NCBI GenBank assembly: GCA_963817755.1
Contig: CAWFPB010000002.1
Span: 496,001 to 560,000, forward strand
DNA from: Oleiagrimonas sp963817755
GTDB taxonomy: Bacteria > Pseudomonadota > Gammaproteobacteria > Xanthomonadales > Rhodanobacteraceae
Reading direction: 5' to 3'
DNA: 64,000 bases
How positions within the stretch are numbered: the first letter of the stretch is position 1; every line of letters begins with the position of its first letter. Below, one piece after another: positions 46,164-55,003 of this stretch. The notes beneath the pieces are model-generated. The model was not told the origin of the DNA and searched no databases. It worked only from the letters and a program-made list of their open reading frames with translations. The position numbers and the translations under genes are program-made.

Positions 46164-49081
46164 AGGGCGTCATCGGCCGGCTCGATGGTGCGCCGGTCCT
46201 TCCAGTGGTCGGCCGGCTTGGCGCTGCTGTACAGGAACCCCTGGCCGAAGCGGCAGCCCAGTTGCAGCAGCATTTCGCGCTGGGTCGTCGTTTCCACGCC
46301 CTCGGCGATCACCTGCATCTGCATCGAGTCGGCCAGTGCCTGGATGGCGCGGAAGATGGCGTGGCCCTGCCGGTCGCTGCTCGCGGCATCGTCGATGCGG
46401 GCCGTGAAGGACCGGTCGATCTTCAGGACCTCGATCGGGTACTGGTGCAGGTAGCTCAGTGACGAATATCCGGTGCCGAAGTCGTCCAGCGAGATGGCGA
46501 TGCCGTGTTCGCGCAGGCGGTCCAGGGTCAGCTTGATTTTCTCCGGGTTCTCCAGCAGCGAGCGCTCGGTGACCTCGATGCGCAGGTTGCGCGGCGAGAC
46601 GCCGTGCGCGCGGAGCAGTTCCAGCAGGCGCTGGTCGATGTCCCGGGCCCGCAGGTGTCGCCCGGAGACGTTGATGCTCACGAAGGTATCCTCGCGCACC
46701 AGCTCGGACGCGCGGGCAAAAACCTGCTCGAAGATCTGCCAGTCGATGGATTCGATGCAGCCGCTGTCCTCGGCCACGTTCAGGAAGGCGCCGGGAAGCA
46801 GCAGGCCGCGTTCGGGATGGTGCCAGCGCATCAGCGCCTCGTAGCCGAGGATGGCGCCGTCCTCCAGTCGTACCACGGGCTGGAAATAGGGCTCGAATTC
46901 GTTGCGGGTGAGCGCGCGCCGGAGGTCGCTCTCGATTTCCAGCACCGACAGCGCCGTGCGACGCAGGCGGTCGTCGAACACCGCGGCGCGGTGACGGCCC
47001 GAGGCCTTGGCGCTGTACATGGCCGCGTCGGCGTCGCGCAGCAGTTCCTCGGCATGCTGGTAGTGCGGCGCGCACATGGCGATGCCGATCGAGGCCGAGG
47101 TGAACATTTCCTTGCCGCCGACCCGTATGGGGCTGTTCATCTCGTCGATGATGCGTTGCGCCACCAGCCGCACGTCGTCTGCCTCGGCCGCGCCTTCCAG
47201 CAGCACGGCGAATTCGTCGCCGCCCAGCCGGGCGACGATGTCGTCGCTCTTGACGCAGGCGCGGATGCGCCCGCCGACCTGGAACAGCAGGTCGTCGCCG
47301 ATCAGGTGGCCGACCGAGTCGTTGATGACCTTGAATCGGTCCAGGTCGATGAACAGCACCGCAAAGCGCATGGAGGCATCCTGCTGGTAGCGGCGCAGCG
47401 AATGTTTCAGGCGCTGCAGCAGCAGTTCGCGGTTGGGCAGACCGGTCAGGGCATCGTGCAGGGTCTGGTATTTCAGGCGCCGCTCGATGCGCTCGCGTTC
47501 GGCGATCTGTTCGCGCAGGTCGCGATTGGCCAGGGCCAGGGCACGGGTGCGTTCGGTCACCCGTCGCTCCAGGCCCGAATAGGCCTTCTTCAACGATTCC
47601 GCGCTGCGCTTGCGCTGCAGTGCATTGGCCACGTGGTAGCCGACGAAGGTCAGCAGCTCCTGGTCCATTTTCCCGTAGACGAATTCGGGCGTGTAGCTTT
47701 GCACCACCAGTACGCCGACGGTCTTTTCGTCGCACACCAGCGGGACGCCCAGCCAGCAGCGTGCGGTACCGCCGCTGGGGATCAGTTCGCGCTCGTCGAT
47801 CATCTGCTGCATGCGCTCGTGGTCGGCCAGCAGGGCTTGTCCGTGGCGCAGCACGTATTCGGTCAGGCCGCGGCCCAGCGAGCGCTGGCGGCGTTCGAGA
47901 TCGATTTCGTCGACCGAATAAGGGAAGTCGAGCTTGCGGCCGTCGTCGCTGAGCAGGGCGATGTAGAAGTTGCGTGCATACAGCAGGTCGCCGACGATGC
48001 GGTGCACCGCGGCGTAGAAATCGTCGAGACTGTCGGTGGTATTGGCCAGCTCGGCGATGCGGAACAGGGCAGCCTGCAGTCGCTCTCCGCGCTGGCGTTC
48101 GATGACCTGTTTCTGCAGCACGCGATTGGCGTCGCGCAGGGCCTCGGTGCGTTCGGCCACGCGCCGTTCCAGGTCGACACGCGCCTCGCGTCGCTCCAGC
48201 GCCGTCTGTACGTGCTGGGCGACGTAGGTCAGCAGCTCGCGATCCTGCTCGGTGTAGCGGGCGTGCTCGTGGTAGCTCTGCACCACGAGGCAGCCCACGA
48301 CTTCACGGCCGTGCATCAGCGGAACACCCAGCCAGTCGACGGGTGCGGGGCCGGACGGCTTCAGCTGTCCGGACACCTGCGCCTGGATCTGCTCCAGATT
48401 GCCGTACAAAGCATGTCCGGCTCGGATCAGATGCCAGGTCACGCTCTCGCGGATGCTGTCCATGGACAGGTACGTGTCCGGCGGCGGTGGGTCGGTATCG
48501 CTGGAATCGGCGTAGTAGGCGAAGCGGATGGCGTCGCGGTCGCGGTCATAGAGCGCGATGTAGAAGTTCTCGGCATACATCAGGCCGCCGACGATGTCCT
48601 GGATGGTGCGCATCGTGTGGTTCATGTCGTGACCGATGCTGGACTCGCTGGCGATCGCGAACAGGGCGCGTTGCAGGCGTTCGGCCTGGGCCAGCCGCGA
48701 AACCGCGTCGTACAGATGCTTCATTTCCGCCTGCTGGTGCAGGCGCACGTCGACCAGCTTGGCCAGCCATTCCAGCTGTGCCCGGTCCCGCGGATGCAGA
48801 TGGTCCGGCAGGCCCAGCATCAGGCTCTGCTGGCGATGCGGGTCGTGACCCAGGCGCAGGACGTGCGCCGGGTCGTCGGCGCTGTCGGACGCGGCGTCGG
48901 CCCCCGGGGGCGACCAGAACAGCCGGAAGGCCTGCGTCGGGGCGAGGGCTGCCTCGATCACCCGTTCCAGCGCCTGGACATCCTTGCACTCGAACATCCG
49001 TTCGATGGTGCGATGCAGTGCATCGGCGTCGAAGAGAGCCGGTTCGGCCGGTTCGGCGTTGGCTGCTGGTGTCATGTCCAC
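46160..49081 (-). CDS. GAF-GAF-GGDEF-EAL cyclic-di-GMP enzyme
   Basis: A 973-residue cytoplasmic protein. Two GAF-type sensor domains (about residues 130-300 and 330-500) are each followed by a coiled coil (RREARVDLERRVAERTEAL and the like). The GGDEF domain starts at LTGLPNRELLLQRL (about residue 542) and has an intact LGGDEFAVLLEG (about 618), so it can make c-di-GMP. The inhibitory I-site shows KSDD where RxxD is expected, so product inhibition may be lost. The EAL domain has GYEALMRWHHP, NVSGRHLRA, EVTERSLLE, DDFGTGYSSLSYL and AEGVET, all the metal-binding residues, so it can also degrade c-di-GMP. GAF sensing is the likely switch. Monocistronic; overlaps hslO by 4 bp. Confidence 0.95.
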   Translation of the reverse strand: MDMTPAANAEPAEPALFDADALHRTIERMFECKDVQALERVIEAALAPTQAFRLFWSPPGADAASDSADDPAHVLRLGHDPHRQQSLMLGLPDHLHPRDRAQLEWLAKLVDVRLHQQAEMKHLYDAVSRLAQAERLQRALFAIASESSIGHDMNHTMRTIQDIVGGLMYAENFYIALYDRDRDAIRFAYYADSSDTDPPPPDTYLSMDSIRESVTWHLIRAGHALYGNLEQIQAQVSGQLKPSGPAPVDWLGVPLMHGREVVGCLVVQSYHEHARYTEQDRELLTYVAQHVQTALERREARVDLERRVAERTEALRDANRVLQKQVIERQRGERLQAALFRIAELANTTDSLDDFYAAVHRIVGDLLYARNFYIALLSDDGRKLDFPYSVDEIDLERRQRSLGRGLTEYVLRHGQALLADHERMQQMIDERELIPSGGTARCWLGVPLVCDEKTVGVLVVQSYTPEFVYGKMDQELLTFVGYHVANALQRKRSAESLKKAYSGLERRVTERTRALALANRDLREQIAERERIERRLKYQTLHDALTGLPNRELLLQRLKHSLRRYQQDASMRFAVLFIDLDRFKVINDSVGHLIGDDLLFQVGGRIRACVKSDDIVARLGGDEFAVLLEGAAEADDVRLVAQRIIDEMNSPIRVGGKEMFTSASIGIAMCAPHYQHAEELLRDADAAMYSAKASGRHRAAVFDDRLRRTALSVLEIESDLRRALTRNEFEPYFQPVVRLEDGAILGYEALMRWHHPERGLLLPGAFLNVAEDSGCIESIDWQIFEQVFARASELVREDTFVSINVSGRHLRARDIDQRLLELLRAHGVSPRNLRIEVTERSLLENPEKIKLTLDRLREHGIAISLDDFGTGYSSLSYLHQYPIEVLKIDRSFTARIDDAASSDRQGHAIFRAIQALADSMQMQVIAEGVETTTQREMLLQLGCRFGQGFLYSSAKPADHWKDRRTIEPADDAL

Positions 49082-49236
49082 ACGGTGACAGGAATCGGCT
49101 TGGTGAGTGTATACCGCAGGGGGTAGCGGCAGCGTTTCGACGAGGAATGTGCGCCAAGTCTCGCCATGCGTGATACGCGTCGTTCAGGAGAGCGAACTGC
49201 GAACCGGATCAACTGTTAGCAAAAGGTAAAGGAGCG

Positions 49237-49242
49237 TATAAT
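49237..49242 (+). promoter_or_regulatory. Possible -10 element upstream of the secreted protein gene
   Basis: A perfect TATAAT at 49237-49242. The matching -35 is weak (TTAGCA at 49216-49221, 15-base spacer). Transcription would begin near 49249, about 66 bases before ATG 49315. The overlapping AAAGGAG looks like a Shine-Dalgarno but precedes only a four-codon ORF. Confidence 0.45.
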
Positions 49243-49314
49243 GACCTGCAAGTGACCCGGCGGGAACCGTATCTGCCGTTCGTGGTCAATGTATTGAATG
49301 TTCCGGGGGCGCCC

Positions 49315-50310
49315 ATGCGCAGATTGCTGACCAGCCTGATCCTGCTTGTGCCGTTCATGGCGGCAGGCCAGACGCTGGACGGCGTTTCGCCGTCGCCGGT
49401 AACGCCCGCTGTCAATCACGTGGCGGCCTATCGCGGCCTGCAATCGCTGGATTCCCACAACGTGGGCAGCATGGTGGTGCCGCTGTGGCGCGACGCCGAC
49501 GGGCGCATGCTGGCCCTGGTGGGCGCGGCCTCGTCCGGGGATGACAGCGGGACGGCCGCACTGGATTTCCGGGTGGTCGACGTCAGCCAGGGCTACAGCT
49601 CCGGCTTGCGCTACGACATCGGCCCGCACGTGGCGGCGTACGCCAAGCTGGTCGATCGCGGCTGGCCGGCGCTGGCTCAGACACCGACCTGCATGCCCAG
49701 CAACGGCATCGGTTGCCCCGACGCGAGCACCCTGCAGGCGGTGCGGCTGCTGAGCGGCGAGGTCGGGGCCAGTTACAGCGGTCACGGCTACCGGTTCGAC
49801 CTGCTGTTCGACAGCAGCCGGCCGCGTAGTCCCTCCAATGCGCTGTTGCCGCAGGTGCTGCCTCAGTCACCGACCACGATCCTGCCGCTGTGGTCGCTCG
49901 ATCACAGCACCCATTTTTCTGCACGCGGACGTCTGGCCCTGGGGAGCCGGACCGGCATCGACGTGGGCGCGAGCGTGGGTCGCGTGCGGCTGCTGCCGGG
50001 CAACCTTCTGGGTCTCAATGCCCTGGATCAGCATTCCCTCAGCCTGGGCATGGACAGCGGTTCGCTCAGCGGCCGCATCACCGGGCGGGTGCTGCAGCCC
50101 ATGACCGGTAACGCGAATGGCAACCTGATGACGACCGGCCAGCGATGGACGACCATCGATCTGGGCGTCACCTGGCGCCTTCCCTGGCAGGGTGAATTGC
50201 GCTTCGGCGCACAGAACCTGTGGTCTTCGGGTCAGGCGCCGGCCCCGGTCCAGGGTCCGGAGCCGGACCAGTCGCGTATCCCCTACGTCCAGTACCATCA
50301 GGACCTGTGA
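49315..50310 (+). CDS. Secreted protein, beta-barrel-like, unknown function
   Basis: I do not recognise the family. From ATG 49315 the product has 331 residues, with a signal peptide (RRLLTSLILLVPFMAAGQ). The mature part has alternating hydrophobic and polar residues (GLRYDIGPHVAAYAKLV, FSARGRLALGSRTGIDVGASVGRV, TIDLGVTWRLPWQGELRFGAQNLW), as in outer-membrane beta-barrels. The frame is open from GTG 49252, but that would put extra residues before the signal peptide. The gene lies between divergent/convergent neighbours and is probably monocistronic. The final residues do not end in Phe, so barrel insertion is uncertain. Confidence 0.65.
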   Translation: MRRLLTSLILLVPFMAAGQTLDGVSPSPVTPAVNHVAAYRGLQSLDSHNVGSMVVPLWRDADGRMLALVGAASSGDDSGTAALDFRVVDVSQGYSSGLRYDIGPHVAAYAKLVDRGWPALAQTPTCMPSNGIGCPDASTLQAVRLLSGEVGASYSGHGYRFDLLFDSSRPRSPSNALLPQVLPQSPTTILPLWSLDHSTHFSARGRLALGSRTGIDVGASVGRVRLLPGNLLGLNALDQHSLSLGMDSGSLSGRITGRVLQPMTGNANGNLMTTGQRWTTIDLGVTWRLPWQGELRFGAQNLWSSGQAPAPVQGPEPDQSRIPYVQYHQDL

Positions 50311-50346
50311 CCGCGGCCGTCCGATCCGGACGGATCCTTGCCCGGT

Positions 50347-51243
50347 TCAATCCTTCCGCTGCAGGCGCACGTCGCCGCTGAAGGTCTGCACCTCGATGCG
50401 CCCGTTCCCGCCGCCGACCGTGCTGTCCAGCGACGAGCCCGGGCCGTGGCGCTTCTCGACCACCGTACCGAAGGCCGAATGGATCGAGCCGCTGAAGGTG
50501 GACACGCGCATCTGCGCCGACAGCGAGGCGGGCAGGTCCATGGAAACATCGCCGCTGACCGAGTCGATCTCGATACGGCCGTTGCCTGCGAGTCCGCCCT
50601 TGACGTCGATGTCCCCGGATACCGTGTTCATGGTGACGCTGGCGTAGGGTCCGCCGCTCAGCCGGATCTGACCGGACACGGTTTCCAGGTCGCCGCCCTC
50701 GCGCACTTGCGGCGCAACGATGTCGCCGCTGACCGTCTGCACATTGGCCTTGCGCATCGTGCCGGACAGCTGCACGCGGCCGCTGACCGCGTTCACGTCG
50801 ACCTTCGGGCTGTCGGCGTCGATGCGCACGTCGCCGCTGACGCTGTTGGACTCGACGGTGCCGCCGGACAGTCCGTGGATATCGGTGCTGGCACTGACGG
50901 TGTCGACGGCCAGTGAAGCGCCGCGCGGCACCTGCACGTTCAGCGTGGTCGGCTCCATGTTGCTGTCGCCGTGCCAGTTGAACCAGCCCTTGTGGTCGGG
51001 GCCCTTCACCTGGATGCTGAGGGTGTTGCCGTTCTGCTCGATCTCGAGCGGCTTGGCGCCCTGGCCGAGCGTGCCGGTGACGTGCACCTGGTTGCGATTC
51101 CAGGCGGTGACGTGCACGGCGCCCTTGACGTTGCCGATCTTGACCGTGACATTGGCGTTCACGTTGCGAGTCTGGTCGATCGGGGTGCCGGCGAAGGCGG
51201 TGGCGCTGGTCACCAGCAGGCTGAATGCAAGCAAGCGTTTCAT
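50347..51243 (-). CDS. DUF4097-like beta-helix protein, exported
   Basis: A 298-residue protein with a signal peptide (KRLLAFSLLVTSATAFA). The rest is a chain of short beta repeats with the pattern VSGDV / TVSGDI / VSGRVQL, as in DUF4097/DUF4098 putative adhesin-like proteins; about seven to eight repeats are seen (for example SNSVSGDVRIDA, QTVSGDIVAP, TVSGQIRLSGG, SVSGDVSMDL). Such proteins often lie beside sigma/anti-sigma pairs, as here. Expected location is the periplasm. It is the last gene of an operon with the anti-sigma-like and sigma genes. Its role is unknown. Confidence 0.85.
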   Translation of the reverse strand: MKRLLAFSLLVTSATAFAGTPIDQTRNVNANVTVKIGNVKGAVHVTAWNRNQVHVTGTLGQGAKPLEIEQNGNTLSIQVKGPDHKGWFNWHGDSNMEPTTLNVQVPRGASLAVDTVSASTDIHGLSGGTVESNSVSGDVRIDADSPKVDVNAVSGRVQLSGTMRKANVQTVSGDIVAPQVREGGDLETVSGQIRLSGGPYASVTMNTVSGDIDVKGGLAGNGRIEIDSVSGDVSMDLPASLSAQMRVSTFSGSIHSAFGTVVEKRHGPGSSLDSTVGGGNGRIEVQTFSGDVRLQRKD

Positions 51244-51282
51244 GTCGGTTCTCCTGTGAAGCGGGGATGACGGATGGTGGAA

Positions 51283-51703
51283 TCAGGGCGCGCGCCGGGC
51301 GTAGTGCTGCAGTTGCCATTGCTGGGCCCGTGTGCGCTGCTGGATGCGTTTCAGGAAGGCCGCGTCGGGCGCCTGGTCCATCGCCAGCCGGATTTCGCTG
51401 TCGGCGGCCTGGAACTCGACGGCGGCACCGGCCAGGCGCGGGTCGTCGGGTTTCCAATGTGAGGACTGCGCCAGTACGCCCGCCTCCTTGCGGAAAGGCC
51501 TGTGGCGTACGCCACGCGGTGACGCCGAGCGCGACGCTGAGCAGCACCACGGCGGCGGTAGCCGCCATGGGCAGCCAGGCGTTCGGGCATCGCGCCGCCT
51601 GGTGTGGTTCCAGGGCGGTGGCGATGCCGGGCCACAGGTCGCGGGCAGGGTGCTGATCGCCGCGCAGGGCTCGGGTCTGCCGGAGCCATTCAAACTCGTT
51701 CAT
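51283..51703 (-). pseudogene. Anti-sigma-factor-like membrane protein (one frameshift)
   Basis: The first frame gives NEFEWLRQTRALRGDQHPARDLWPGI and one membrane helix (MAATAAVVLLSVALGV). Near 51490-51500 the frame shifts, and the C-terminal part continues as FRKEAGVLAQSSHWKPDD to QQWQLQHYARRAP. The joined protein of about 139 residues has one membrane helix and a periplasmic C-terminus, typical of small anti-sigma or sigma-associated proteins. Its ATG overlaps the sigma-factor TGA by 4 bp, so the pair is co-translated. It probably holds the sigma factor at the membrane; this is inference from position. Confidence 0.65.
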
Positions 51704-52281
51704 GAGGTCTCTCCCAGCGCGGCGCGGAGCAGTCCGCGCGCGCGATGCAGTTGGGCCTTGGAGGTGCCGGATGCAATGCCCAGTTCTGCGGCAATGTCCT
51801 GGTGCCGCCATCCTTCCACGTCGTGCAGCACCAGCACCGCGCGGGCGCGCGGTGGCAGGGTGGCGATGGCGCGCTCCAGTTCCTCGCGTTCGGCCGGACA
51901 GAACGGCTCCTCGCCGTTCTCGGGCAGCTGTTCGCTGTCGATATCGGTGACGGGGTCGGCCTTTCGCGAGCGCAGGGCCATCAACGCGGTGTTGACGGCC
52001 AGTCGGTACATCCAGGTGCCAAAGCTGCTCTGGTGCCGGAAGCCTTCGAGCTTGCGCCAGGCGGTTACGAAGGCTTCCTGGGTCAGTTCCTCGGCACGGC
52101 CGTGGTCATGGCCGCACAGACGCAGCACGGTGCCGAACACGCGCGGCACGTGCCGCCGGTACAGCGACTCGAAAGCCGTGGTGTCGCCGGCAACGGCAGC
52201 ACGCACCAGGGCGGCGTCGGAGCGCTCGGGGTCGAGGGCTGCAGGCATGCTCGCGGGTTGGACAAGGCAACTGGCATTCAT
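51700..52281 (-). CDS. ECF-type RNA polymerase sigma factor
   Basis: A 193-residue protein; Met at 52248 (MPAALDPERSD) is an alternative start. Region 2 shows AFESLYRRHVPRVFGTVLRLC with RAEELTQEAFVTAWRKLEGF and FGTWMYRLAVNTALMALR. Region 4 shows LPPRARAVLVLHDVEGWRHQDIAAELGIASGTSKAQLHRARGLLR. Both are canonical for ECF sigma factors. The anti-sigma-like gene overlaps its end. Likely function is a cell-envelope or stress response that includes the DUF4097-like gene. Confidence 0.95.
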   Translation of the reverse strand: MNASCLVQPASMPAALDPERSDAALVRAAVAGDTTAFESLYRRHVPRVFGTVLRLCGHDHGRAEELTQEAFVTAWRKLEGFRHQSSFGTWMYRLAVNTALMALRSRKADPVTDIDSEQLPENGEEPFCPAEREELERAIATLPPRARAVLVLHDVEGWRHQDIAAELGIASGTSKAQLHRARGLLRAALGETS

Positions 52282-52318
52282 CGTGCCAGCTTTGATGCGC
52301 CGCGGGCGAATGGGGTTT

Positions 52319-52347
52319 GCATCGCCGCCGGAATCCGGCGGCGATGC
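52319..52347. terminator. Strong hairpin between pckG and the sigma gene
   Basis: A 13-bp perfect stem (GCATCGCCGCCGG/CCGGCGGCGATGC) with an AAT loop, seven bases after the pckG stop on the minus strand. There is no T-run after it, so it may be a Rho-dependent or RNA-stabilising element. Confidence 0.6.
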
Positions 52348-52353
52348 GGTCGA

Positions 52354-54147
52354 TCAGGAGGCGGCCTTGCGTTGCAGAGCGTTGCCGGTGTCGTCGTCGC
52401 CGGCCAGCGCATCGGCCACGCGCTGCCGTTCGGCCTTCAAGGCCTCGGGCATGCGCTCGCCGTAGCTGTCGAGGTACTCCCCGATGGCCTCGATCTCGTC
52501 TTGCCAGGCCTCGCGATCGACGGCGAACAGCGCCTCGAGGGCCTCGTCGCCGATGGTCAGTCCGTTCAGGTTGAGCTCGTTGCCGACCGGCAGGACCCCG
52601 ATCGGCGTCTCGCGTCCCGAGGCCTGGCCGTTGACGCGCTTGAGCATCCACTCCAGCACGCGCATGTTCTCGCCGAAGCCGGGCCACAGGAAGCGGCCCT
52701 GGTCATCCTTGCGGAACCAGTTGACGTGGAAGATCTTCGGCAGTTGCGCATCGGGGGTGTCGAAGGACAGCCAGTGTGCGAAGTAGTCGGCGAAGTTGTA
52801 GCCGCAGAACGGCTTCATGGCCATCGGGTCGCGTCGGATGTTGGCGCCCACGTCGACCGCAGCGGCCGTGGTTTCCGAGGCCATGGCCGCACCCACCAGC
52901 ACGCCGTGGGTCCAGTCGCGGGCCTCGAACACCAGCGGTACCAGCGACTCCCGGCGTCCGCCGAAGACGATGGCCGAGATCGGCACGCCCTGTGGCGCCT
53001 CGGCTTCCGGCGACCAACTCGGGCACTGGCTGGCCGAGACCGTGAACCGGGAATTGGGATGCGCCGCCGCACCGTTGTCCGGGTCGACGTCGCGGCCCTG
53101 CCAGTCCTGGACCGGCGTGCCCTCGGGCAGGCCTTCCCACCACGGCTGCATGTCCTCGGTCACTGCCACGTTGGTGAAGATGGCGTCGTGGCCGAGCATG
53201 GCCAGGGCGTTGGGGTTGGTCTTGCTGCTGGTACCAGGGGCCACGCCGAAAAAGCCGGCCTCCGGGTTGATGGCCCACAGGCGGCCGTCCTCGCCGGGCG
53301 TCATCCAGCAGATGTCGTCGCCCACGGTCCAGATCTTCCAGCCGTTGTTGCGGTAGCCCTCGGGCGGGATCAGCATGGCCAGGTTGGTCTTGCCGCAGGC
53401 CGAGGGGAAGGCTGCCGCGATGTAGTGGACCTCGCCCTGTGGGTTCTCGATGCCGACGATCAGCATGTGCTCGGCCAGCCAGCCTTCCTTGCGTGCCTGG
53501 TGGCTGGCGATGCGCAGGGCGTGGCACTTCTTGCCCAGCAGTGCGTTGCCGCCATAGCCCGAGCCGTAGGACTTGATGGTCAGCTCTTCGGGGAAGTGCA
53601 TGATCCAGCGGCGCTCGGGATCGAGCTCGCCGGTCGAGTGCAGGCCCTTGACGAAGTGGCCCTCGCGCTCGATGCGCTCCAGCGCGGCCTGGCCCATGCG
53701 CGTCATGATCCGCATGTTGGCGACCACGTACGGACTGTCGGTGATTTCCACGCCGCAGCGGGCGATCGGCGAGCCGATCGGGCCCATGCAGTAGGGCACC
53801 ACGTACAGGGTGCGCCCCTTCATGCAGCCTTCGAACAGCGCGTCGATCTTCGCGTGCGCCTCGGCCGGGTCCATCCACTGGTTGTTGGGACCGGCGTGTT
53901 CGCGGTCGGGATGGCACACCAGGGTCAGCTTCTCCACGCGCGCCACGTCCTTCGGGTCGGAGCGGTGCAGGTAGCAGCCGGGGTGGGTGTCCTGGTTGAG
54001 CTCGATCAGGTCGCCGCGCTCGAGCATCTGCTCGATCAGCGCGCGATATTCGGTTTCCGAACCGTCGCACCAGTGCACGTGGTCGGGGGTGGTCAGCCGG
54101 GTGACCTCGTCCACCCAGCGGTTCAGGGATTCCAGCTTGCTCGTCAT
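52354..54147 (-). CDS. pckG: Phosphoenolpyruvate carboxykinase (GTP)
   Basis: A 597-residue protein from Met 54147 (TSKLESLNRWVDEVTRLT). It has the GTP-type PEPCK motifs: YGSGYGGNALLGKKCHALRI, the P-loop AFPSACGKTNLAML (about residue 250), WTVGDDICWM, the reactive-loop Cys region SACGKTN and NPEAGFFGVAPGTS, and the late FRKDDQGRFLWPGFGENMRVL. It converts oxaloacetate and GTP to phosphoenolpyruvate, the first committed step of gluconeogenesis. This fits a strain able to grow on fatty acids or acetoacetate. Frame open to 54237, but the extra part lacks conservation. Confidence 0.98.
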   Translation of the reverse strand: MTSKLESLNRWVDEVTRLTTPDHVHWCDGSETEYRALIEQMLERGDLIELNQDTHPGCYLHRSDPKDVARVEKLTLVCHPDREHAGPNNQWMDPAEAHAKIDALFEGCMKGRTLYVVPYCMGPIGSPIARCGVEITDSPYVVANMRIMTRMGQAALERIEREGHFVKGLHSTGELDPERRWIMHFPEELTIKSYGSGYGGNALLGKKCHALRIASHQARKEGWLAEHMLIVGIENPQGEVHYIAAAFPSACGKTNLAMLIPPEGYRNNGWKIWTVGDDICWMTPGEDGRLWAINPEAGFFGVAPGTSSKTNPNALAMLGHDAIFTNVAVTEDMQPWWEGLPEGTPVQDWQGRDVDPDNGAAAHPNSRFTVSASQCPSWSPEAEAPQGVPISAIVFGGRRESLVPLVFEARDWTHGVLVGAAMASETTAAAVDVGANIRRDPMAMKPFCGYNFADYFAHWLSFDTPDAQLPKIFHVNWFRKDDQGRFLWPGFGENMRVLEWMLKRVNGQASGRETPIGVLPVGNELNLNGLTIGDEALEALFAVDREAWQDEIEAIGEYLDSYGERMPEALKAERQRVADALAGDDDTGNALQRKAAS

Positions 54148-54267
54148 GACAATTCGATCCGCGTGGCCATAACCCGATCGCATAAGAGCGGCAGGGAAAA
54201 GCGGAACGGTAGTCGGGCGGTCAGCGCATTGCAACACGCATGGGGGTAGACGGCGTGCCCGGTCCTT

Positions 54268-54879
54268 TCATTTCAAGTGCTTGTCGGCATGCTTGCGGGG
54301 AATAAGCGTGGCCGCGACGTGCTCGACATAGGCGTCGAACTCCTCGTGGCTCAGGCGCGGCATGCCCAGTGCCAGGTTCAGCTGCAGGAAGCCGACGAAG
54401 GCGGCGTAGGCCAGGCGGGCGCGGTGCGCGGCGGCGGCCGGCGGCATGCCGACCTGCAGGTAGGCCTCGGTCAGAAACTCCATGCGACGCTTGGAAACGC
54501 GTGTCATCAGCGGCAGCACCACCGGGTGGTCCAGGGCCTTGAGCAGGGCCGCGTAGATGCGGTGCGAGGGCGCCTCGTGGGCGACGCGATGGAACACCTC
54601 GCGCAGGCGCTCGCGCGGTTCGTCAATGGTCTCGATGCCGGCCAGGACCTCGGCCTCGTCGTTGTGCTCCCAGCGTTCCAGCGCGGACTGCAGCAGAGCC
54701 TCGCGGTTGCGGAAGTGCCAGTAGAAGCTGCCCTTGGTCACGCCCAGGCGCCGGGCCAGGGCCTCCACGGCCAGGGCGTTGACGCCTTGCTCTGCGATCA
54801 GTTCCAGGGCGCCCAGTTCCCAGTCCTCGGCGGACAGGCGCGCGCGTTCGTTCTTCGGTCGGGCATTCATCGCATTCAT
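54268..54879 (-). CDS. TetR-family regulator
   Basis: A 203-residue protein with the TetR helix-turn-helix at ALAVEALARRLGVTKGSFYWHFRNREALLQ (in part; residues about 32-60) and a helical effector domain. It is transcribed away from an alpha/beta hydrolase gene and lies just upstream of fadE, so it may control lipid or fatty-acid genes. The shared 110-bp intergenic region carries inverted copies of TTACCATACG, its probable operator. The ligand is unknown. Confidence 0.93.
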   Translation of the reverse strand: MNAMNARPKNERARLSAEDWELGALELIAEQGVNALAVEALARRLGVTKGSFYWHFRNREALLQSALERWEHNDEAEVLAGIETIDEPRERLREVFHRVAHEAPSHRIYAALLKALDHPVVLPLMTRVSKRRMEFLTEAYLQVGMPPAAAAHRARLAYAAFVGFLQLNLALGMPRLSHEEFDAYVEHVAATLIPRKHADKHLK

Positions 54880-54942
54880 GCTAGCCGCTCCGGGGCCGGA
54901 TGCAATCCAATCGACGCCCCGGGGCCGGGGCGATACCGGTTC

Positions 54943-55003
54943 TTACCATACGCCAGCGCATTGACAGCGGGAAATCGCGCTTACATACTCATGCGTATGG
55001 TAA
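54943..55003. promoter_or_regulatory. Divergent promoter region with TetR-type inverted repeats
   Basis: TTACCATACG (54943-54952) is repeated in inverted form as CGTATGGTAA (54994-55003), and a near copy TTACATAC (54981-54988) faces the latter. Between them lies TTGACA (54961-54966), 17 bases, CATACT (54984-54989), a good promoter. Its transcription start would fall at about 54996, one base before ATG 54997. The repeats flank this promoter, so the TetR protein could repress both directions. Confidence 0.65.

Noticed and set aside
46505..49126. Plus-strand open frame of 873 codons
   Set aside because: It is antisense to the GGDEF-EAL gene and has repetitive His/Gln/Val-rich composition typical of shadows.
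49241..49255. AAAGGAG followed by ATGACCTGCAAGTGA, a perfect four-codon ORF
   Set aside because: The ATG overlaps a TATAAT that is more plausibly a -10 element, and four codons give no recognisable leader peptide.
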